From assembly GCA_964507045.1 (NCBI GenBank), contig CAZDOO010000020.1, forward strand, positions 1 to 64,000: DNA of 64,000 bases. Reading direction: 5' to 3'. The translations under genes and the position numbers were made by a program. Position 1 is the stretch's first letter. Each line of letters opens with the position of its first letter. Origin of the DNA: UBA8199 sp964507045. GTDB taxonomy: Bacteria > Verrucomicrobiota > Verrucomicrobiia > Limisphaerales > UBA8199. Under the pieces are notes generated by a model. It had not been told where the DNA came from, searched no databases, and worked only from the letters and a program-made list of their open reading frames with translations. Below, one piece after another: positions 59,754 through 64,000 of this stretch.

Positions 59754-62474
59754 GTGCCAGACAATGACCGTCAGCCAAGTGGCCGGGCCGGGACCCAGGC
59801 GTGTGCCGGCGGGGGCGCGCGAGCGGGCGCCCTGCCGCGAGCCTGGCTCCCGGGCGCGCTGCTAGTGGCGGCCACCGTCATCGCCTACCTGCCCGTGTGG
59901 CGAGCCGGGTTCATTTGGGATGACGACACGTTCCTCTGGCGTAATGCCTTGATCCAAAGCCCGGACGGTCTGTTCCGGCTGTGGTTCACCACCAGCGCGC
60001 CGGATTACTTCCCGCTGACCTCGACGACGTTGTGGCTGGAATGGCGGCTCTGGGGGATGAACCCGTTGGGCTACCACCTGGTGAACGTGCTGCTGCATGC
60101 CCTGAGCGCGGTGCTGCTGTGGCGGGTGTTGGCGCGGCTGAAGATTCCCGGCGCCGCCCTGGCGGCGGCGATCTTTGCCGTGCACCCGGTCAACGTGGAA
60201 TCAGTGGCCTGGATTACCGAGCGCAAGAACACCCTGGCCATGTGCTTCTATCTGCTCAGCCTCCAGCTTTACCTGCGGAGCGAGAAGCGGCGGGACCCGG
60301 CGCCGGAGGCAGGACAACCCGCGGCCGCCCTCTCCGCGCCTTCCGACCGCCTGCCGGCTTTAGCGCTGTTCTACTGCCTGTCGCTGTTGGCCTTCATTTG
60401 CGCGCTGCTCAGCAAGACCGCGGTGGCTCCGCTGCCGGTGGTGCTGCTCGGGCTGGCCTGGTGGCGACGCGGACGGCTGGAACTCAAGGACGTGTGGCGC
60501 AGCGTTCCCTTCTTTGCCTTCGCCGCCGCGGCGGGGCTGGTCGCAGTCTGGTTCCAGTATCACCGGGCGATTGGCGCCAGCCTGCTCGACGTGCGGAACG
60601 ACTCTTTCGGATCGCGCCTGGCTGGGGCAGGCTGGGCGCTCTGGTTTTATCTCTACAAGGCGGTGCTGCCATGGCACCTGAGTTTCGTCTATCCACGCTG
60701 GCATATTGACGGGACCCAGGCGCTGTCCTATGTGCCCGGGGTTCTCTTCGTGGCGGTCTTGCTGGTCTGCTGGCGCTACCGGCGCGGTTGGGGCAGAGGC
60801 ATGCTCCTGGGCTTGGGCTACTTTGCGGTGATGCTGCTGCCGGTGCTGGGGTTCGTGAACATCTATTTCATGCGCTACTCGCTGGTGGCCGACCACTGGC
60901 AGTATTTCGCCATCATCGGCCCTGTCGCGCTGGCCGCCGCCGGCATCAGTTGCGCCGGCACGGCTTGCGGCCGGGAACGAAGGTGGCTTCCCCGGGCCGT
61001 TGGCGGCGCGCTGGTACTGGTGCTGGGCGTGTCGACGGCGCGGGAAGCGGCGACCTACACCGACCTCAAGAGCCTTTGGACGGCGACCCTTGCCCGGAAC
61101 CCCGCTGCCGGTCTGGCGCACAATAACCTGGGCACTCTGCTCCTGGCACAGGGACATGCCAACGAAGCGATCACGCATTTCCAACAGGCGCTGGCCCTCC
61201 AACCCAACGCCGCCGATGTGCACAGCAACCTCGGCGGCGCCCTGCTCCAGCAGGGCCGCCTCGACGAAGCCATCGTTCACCTGCGGCGGGCGATTCAGAT
61301 CCAGCCCGACTCGGTCCAGGCCCATAGCAACCTCGGCAACGCGCTTGCCCGGCAAGGACGGTTCGCCGAAGCGCTGAACGAACTCGGGCGGGCGGTCGAG
61401 CTTCAGCCCGCGCTCGCCAGCGCCCATTACAATCTCGGCGGCGCGCTGCTCCAGGCGGGGCGCGTGGATGAGGCCATCGCCAGTCTTGAGCGCGCGCTGG
61501 CGCTCCAACCCAACTCGGTGGATGCGCACCTGAGCCTCGGCAATGCCTGGCTGCGCAAAGGACAGGCGGCGCGGGCCGACACCCACTTCCGGAAGGCCGT
61601 CGAAATCCAGCCCGACAGCGCCGCGGCGCAGCTCAATCTCGCCAACGCGCTGGTGCAGCAAGGCCAGCCCGACGACGCCATCCTCCATTTCCAGCAGGCT
61701 TTGGCCGCCGCCCCGGGCTCCGCTGTCGCCCACAATGGCCTGGGCAACGCGCTGATGCAAAAAGGCCGGACGGACGAGGCGCTGGCGCAGTACCAAACCG
61801 CCTTGCGCCTCAAACCCCGCTTCGCCGAGGCGCAGCTCAACCTCGCCAACCTGTTGCTGCAACGGAAGCAGGCGGACGAGGCCATCCCGCACTTCGAGGC
61901 GGCGCTGGCCCTCCAGCCCAACCTCGCCGGCGCCCACAACAACCTGGGCAATGCCCTTCTCGGCAAGGGCCGGGTGGACCAGGCCATTGCCCATTTCCAA
62001 CAAGCGTTGCAGCTCCAGCCGGATTCCGCCGAGGCCCACAACAACCTTGCCAATGCTCTCCGGCAACAGGGCCGGGCCGCCGAAGCCGTAACGCATTACG
62101 AAGCCGCCCTCGCCGCCCTGCCCAACCATCCGCTCCTCCTCAACAACCTGGCCTGGGTGCTGGCGACCTGCCCGGACGCCTCGATCCGCAACGGCCCCCG
62201 GGCGGTGGCGCTGGCACAGCAAGCCGAGCGGCTTTCCGAGGGCAAAGATCCGGCCCTGCTCGGGACGCTGGCGGCTGCCTGCGCCGAGGCGGGCCGGTTC
62301 GCCGACGCCGTCCAGACGGCCCGGCGCGCCCTGGACCTGGCGGTTGCCCAAACCAACGCCAGCCAGGCCGAAACCCTCCGGACCCAGCTCAGGCGATACG
62401 AGTCTGGTTCACCGCTCCGCGACCCCGGGCTGCCTCCCCCGGCCAACCCGCCGGGCGGGCACGCTGCCCCGTAG
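59754..62474 (+). CDS. TMTC-like membrane protein with long TPR array
   Basis: A 906-residue protein starting at GTG 59754; no in-frame ATG precedes the first helix. The membrane half mirrors the paralogue at 56785: GFIWDDDTFLWRNALI, DYFPLTSTTLWLEWRLWG, HPVNVESVAWITERKNTL and VADHWQYFAIIGP. The second half is an array of about eleven TPRs of 34 residues (for example HNNLGTLLLAQGHANEAITH), nearly consensus and Ala/Gln-rich, suggesting recent expansion. The tail is proline-rich. It is predicted to be a GT-C-type glycosyltransferase or related membrane enzyme with a TPR scaffold; the acceptor is unknown. Confidence 0.82.
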   Translation: MPDNDRQPSGRAGTQACAGGGARAGALPRAWLPGALLVAATVIAYLPVWRAGFIWDDDTFLWRNALIQSPDGLFRLWFTTSAPDYFPLTSTTLWLEWRLWGMNPLGYHLVNVLLHALSAVLLWRVLARLKIPGAALAAAIFAVHPVNVESVAWITERKNTLAMCFYLLSLQLYLRSEKRRDPAPEAGQPAAALSAPSDRLPALALFYCLSLLAFICALLSKTAVAPLPVVLLGLAWWRRGRLELKDVWRSVPFFAFAAAAGLVAVWFQYHRAIGASLLDVRNDSFGSRLAGAGWALWFYLYKAVLPWHLSFVYPRWHIDGTQALSYVPGVLFVAVLLVCWRYRRGWGRGMLLGLGYFAVMLLPVLGFVNIYFMRYSLVADHWQYFAIIGPVALAAAGISCAGTACGRERRWLPRAVGGALVLVLGVSTAREAATYTDLKSLWTATLARNPAAGLAHNNLGTLLLAQGHANEAITHFQQALALQPNAADVHSNLGGALLQQGRLDEAIVHLRRAIQIQPDSVQAHSNLGNALARQGRFAEALNELGRAVELQPALASAHYNLGGALLQAGRVDEAIASLERALALQPNSVDAHLSLGNAWLRKGQAARADTHFRKAVEIQPDSAAAQLNLANALVQQGQPDDAILHFQQALAAAPGSAVAHNGLGNALMQKGRTDEALAQYQTALRLKPRFAEAQLNLANLLLQRKQADEAIPHFEAALALQPNLAGAHNNLGNALLGKGRVDQAIAHFQQALQLQPDSAEAHNNLANALRQQGRAAEAVTHYEAALAALPNHPLLLNNLAWVLATCPDASIRNGPRAVALAQQAERLSEGKDPALLGTLAAACAEAGRFADAVQTARRALDLAVAQTNASQAETLRTQLRRYESGSPLRDPGLPPPANPPGGHAAP

Positions 62475-62577
62475 GCGCCGACCGCGATAAGCTGGCCATC
62501 GTAATGACGGGGAGCCGCAGCTCCCACGTCCAGCCCCACTTGCAAAACGGGAGCAATGCCATTAAGTTCCGGCCATT

Positions 62578-63078
62578 ATGAAACTATCCAGCAAGCTCGA
62601 AAAGGTCCTCAACGACCAAATCAATCTCGAACTCTACTCGGCTTACGCTTACCTGGGCATGGCGGCGTATTTTGAGAGCACCACTTTTGGCGGCTTCGCC
62701 AAGTGGATGCACGTGCAAAGCAAGGAAGAGTTGGAACATGCCGATCGGTTCCTTAAATACATTGTGGAGCGCGGCGGCAAGGTGGCCCTGGGCGCGATTC
62801 CCCAGCCCAAGTGCGATTACAAGTCACCCCTGGACGTCTTCAAAGCCGCCCTCGGCCATGAGCAGAAGGTCTCCGCCTCCATCTGCGCCATGTACGAGCA
62901 GGCCACGGCTGAAAAGGACTACCCCACCCTCTCCTTCCTGAAGTGGTTCCTCGACGAGCAGGTCGAAGAGGAGCGGAACGTGAACGACATCCTCGCCCGG
63001 CTGGAAGCCGCCGGCGACCACCTCGGCGCGCTCTACCAGATTGACCACCAGGCCGGCAAACGTGCCGAAGAGAAGTAA
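62578..63078 (+). CDS. ferritin
   Basis: A 166-residue four-helix ferritin of the bacterial FtnA type, without the heme-binding Met of bacterioferritin at the usual place. Ferroxidase ligands are visible: E17 in LNDQINLELYSAYAYL, E50 and H53 in KEELEHADRF, and the later E in FLDEQVEEERNVNDIL. It oxidises Fe(II) and stores iron in a 24-mer. A 12-bp perfect hairpin follows it before the HTH-EIIA gene. Confidence 0.95.
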   Translation: MKLSSKLEKVLNDQINLELYSAYAYLGMAAYFESTTFGGFAKWMHVQSKEELEHADRFLKYIVERGGKVALGAIPQPKCDYKSPLDVFKAALGHEQKVSASICAMYEQATAEKDYPTLSFLKWFLDEQVEEERNVNDILARLEAAGDHLGALYQIDHQAGKRAEEK

Positions 63079-63091
63079 GCTCGCGCTCGTT

Positions 63092-63125
63092 GCCGCGCCG
63101 GCGTCCGCCAGGTCGCCGGCGCGGC
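63092..63125. terminator. 12-bp GC hairpin after the ferritin gene
   Basis: GCCGCGCCGGCG (63092-63103) and CGCCGGCGCGGC (63114-63125) pair perfectly around a 10-base loop. It has no T-tract, so it could be a Rho-assisted terminator, an mRNA-stabilising end for the ferritin message, or an attenuator. Confidence 0.45.
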
Positions 63126-63139
63126 CCTGCCCTTAATCC

Positions 63140-63880
63140 ATGCCTTACCGCACGTTCGGCGTCGAAGAGGTGGCCCGCTATTTGCACCTCAGCCCCGCCG
63201 ATGTCGAACTGCTGGTCAAGGATCGGGACATCCCGTTCGAGCGGCACGGCGACCGGCTCGTCTTCCGCAAAGTGGAGCTTGACGCCTGGGCCTCCCAACG
63301 CATCCTGGGCCTCGAAGGCCGGCCCCTGGCCGAGTACCATCAAAAGTCTTCCCGCGGCGCGCGGCAGATCGTCCCCCACGCGGCGATTATGCCGGAGATG
63401 ATCCAACTCCAATATATCGAGCCCAACCTGACCGCCAAGACCAAGGCTTCCGTCCTGCGCCAAATGACCGCGCTGGCGGAAAAAACGGGGCGTGTCTGCG
63501 ACCCGGAAGCGCTGCTGCAAGGCCTGCAGGCGCGCGAGGAGTTGTGCTCGACCGGCGTTCCCGGCGGCCTGGCCCTGCTGCACTCGCGCAACCCGGAGTC
63601 CTACCTCTTCGAAACCGCCTTCCTGGCCCTGGGCCGCACCATCCAGCAAATCCCCTTCGGCGCGCCGGATGGCCAGCCAACCGACCTGTTCTTCCTCATC
63701 GGCTGCCCCGATGACCGCATGCATCTGCACACGCTCGCCCGCCTGTGCTTGATGGCGCAGAAGACCGACTTGCTCCCCCAACTGCGCCAGGCCCCGGACG
63801 CCGCCGCCATGTGCGACTGCATTCTGGCCTCCGAACAAGCCGTCCTGAGCAGCCGAAAGCACGCCGAGGATTCACCCTAG
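63140..63880 (+). CDS. HTH-linked PTS EIIA-like (fructose-type) regulatory protein
   Basis: A 246-residue protein. The N-terminus is an excisionase/MerR-like helix-turn-helix (FGVEEVARYLHLSPADVELL, then IPFERHGDRLVFRKVELDAW). Residues about 88-240 are a fructose-type EIIA domain with KASVLRQMTALAEKTGRV, the phospho-His region GGLALLHSR (H148), and FLIGCPDDRMHLHTLARLC. The sequence next to the His differs from the usual A-x-PH, having Leu for Pro. No EI, HPr or EIIBC genes are near, so a regulatory rather than transport role is likely. Whether it binds DNA or is only a targeting domain is not known. Confidence 0.85.
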   Translation: MPYRTFGVEEVARYLHLSPADVELLVKDRDIPFERHGDRLVFRKVELDAWASQRILGLEGRPLAEYHQKSSRGARQIVPHAAIMPEMIQLQYIEPNLTAKTKASVLRQMTALAEKTGRVCDPEALLQGLQAREELCSTGVPGGLALLHSRNPESYLFETAFLALGRTIQQIPFGAPDGQPTDLFFLIGCPDDRMHLHTLARLCLMAQKTDLLPQLRQAPDAAAMCDCILASEQAVLSSRKHAEDSP

Positions 63881-63918
63881 CCACCGCAATCGAGTTTCCC
63901 GCTAAACACGTATTGCAA

Positions 63919-63944
63919 GCCCGGCACCCTCGCCGGGCGGGTTT
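63919..63944 (+). terminator. possible terminator after the EIIA-like gene
   Basis: GCCCGGC and GCCGGGC form a 7-bp perfect stem around ACCCTC, followed by GGGTTTA. The T-run is short, so this is a weak intrinsic terminator at best. It lies 39 bases past the stop. Confidence 0.4.
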
Positions 63945-63958
63945 ATCAACGGGCTGCC

Positions 63959-64000
63959 ATGGAAATCATGCCCTCAAGCTGGTCCCTCCATTATACCTCC
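63959..64000 (+). CDS. possible 5' end of the next gene
   Basis: An ATG at 63959 opens a frame (MEIMPSSWSLHYTS) that stays open to the window end. It is too short to judge; it is listed only because it follows a probable terminator on the same strand. Confidence 0.2.
   Translation, partial: MEIMPSSWSLHYTS

Noticed and set aside
60360..62351. 663-codon frame antisense to the TPR gene
   Set aside because: A mirror product of the high-GC, periodic TPR coding sequence; the plus-strand frame has clear membrane and TPR motifs.
1..64000. tRNA, rRNA, transposase, integrase or phage genes
   Set aside because: Looked for T-loop words, rRNA words and DDE or tyrosine-recombinase motifs; none was convincing, though an eye scan can miss a tRNA.

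Overview
The window is GC-rich, densely coding bacterial chromosome, most likely from a member of the Verrucomicrobiota (Limisphaerales/Pedosphaera-type). I infer this from the gene mix: a type II-style prepilin of the FTLIELLVVIAIIAIL class ending in an FNDGHAE motif, a DUF5069 protein, several ECF sigma/anti-sigma pairs, secreted proteins ending in RFYR-x-P, two membrane-plus-TPR glycosyltransferase-like proteins, and dispersed low-complexity repeats inside and between genes. I found no tRNA, rRNA, CRISPR array, prophage or transposase.

Layout. 148-6457: NtrC-type regulator, a GT39-like glycosyltransferase, a DUF5069 protein, an NCS1 permease with a 58-residue membrane partner, and a PfkB kinase. 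6458-13978: a gene-poor accessory stretch with two large exported proteins (a duplicated beta-helix/PKD protein and an Asp-box sialidase-like protein) and a possible small RNA ending in a good intrinsic terminator. 13979-25915: rarA and 5-FTHF cyclo-ligase, then a long minus-strand series: lipoprotein, coiled-coil protein, ECF module 1, hisB, a DUF1232-like gene, hflX, ECF module 2, miaA. 25919-28939: lgt and ECF module 3. 29042-34889: glnD, a Gfo/Idh/MocA oxidoreductase and an M20 peptidase. 34890-36707: a repeat-rich spacer and the prepilin. 36999-44873: tatD, a fused FAD/Fe-S dehydrogenase divergent from a marR gene with a palindromic operator, then an Lnt-like acyltransferase and Aas. 44960-50287: HEAT protein, phospholipase C-fold exported protein, alpha/beta hydrolase, PduO-type cobalamin adenosyltransferase, murein amidase. 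50336-63880: a giant alpha-2-macroglobulin, two TMTC-like TPR proteins around an RluA-type pseudouridine synthase, ferritin, and an HTH-EIIA protein.

Themes. Envelope functions dominate: lipoprotein maturation (Lgt, Lnt-like), phospholipid re-acylation (Aas), peptidoglycan amidase, alpha-2-macroglobulin, GT-C-type glycosyltransferases and exported beta-rich proteins. Regulation is heavy, with three ECF sigma/anti-sigma/third-gene modules within about 12 kb, an NtrC-type activator, GlnD, a MarR protein and an HTH-EIIA fusion.

The most unusual signals are at repeat level. Four families of short word-like repeats recur in spacers and, in frame, inside or at the end of rarA, miaA, the M20 peptidase, the alpha-2-macroglobulin (three sites) and a TPR protein. 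Two palindromes are built from 11-bp units, and one of them has a one-sided tandem expansion. Three unrelated exported proteins share a C-terminal domain ending in RFYR. Taxonomy and all functions are inferred from sequence patterns; no database search was run.
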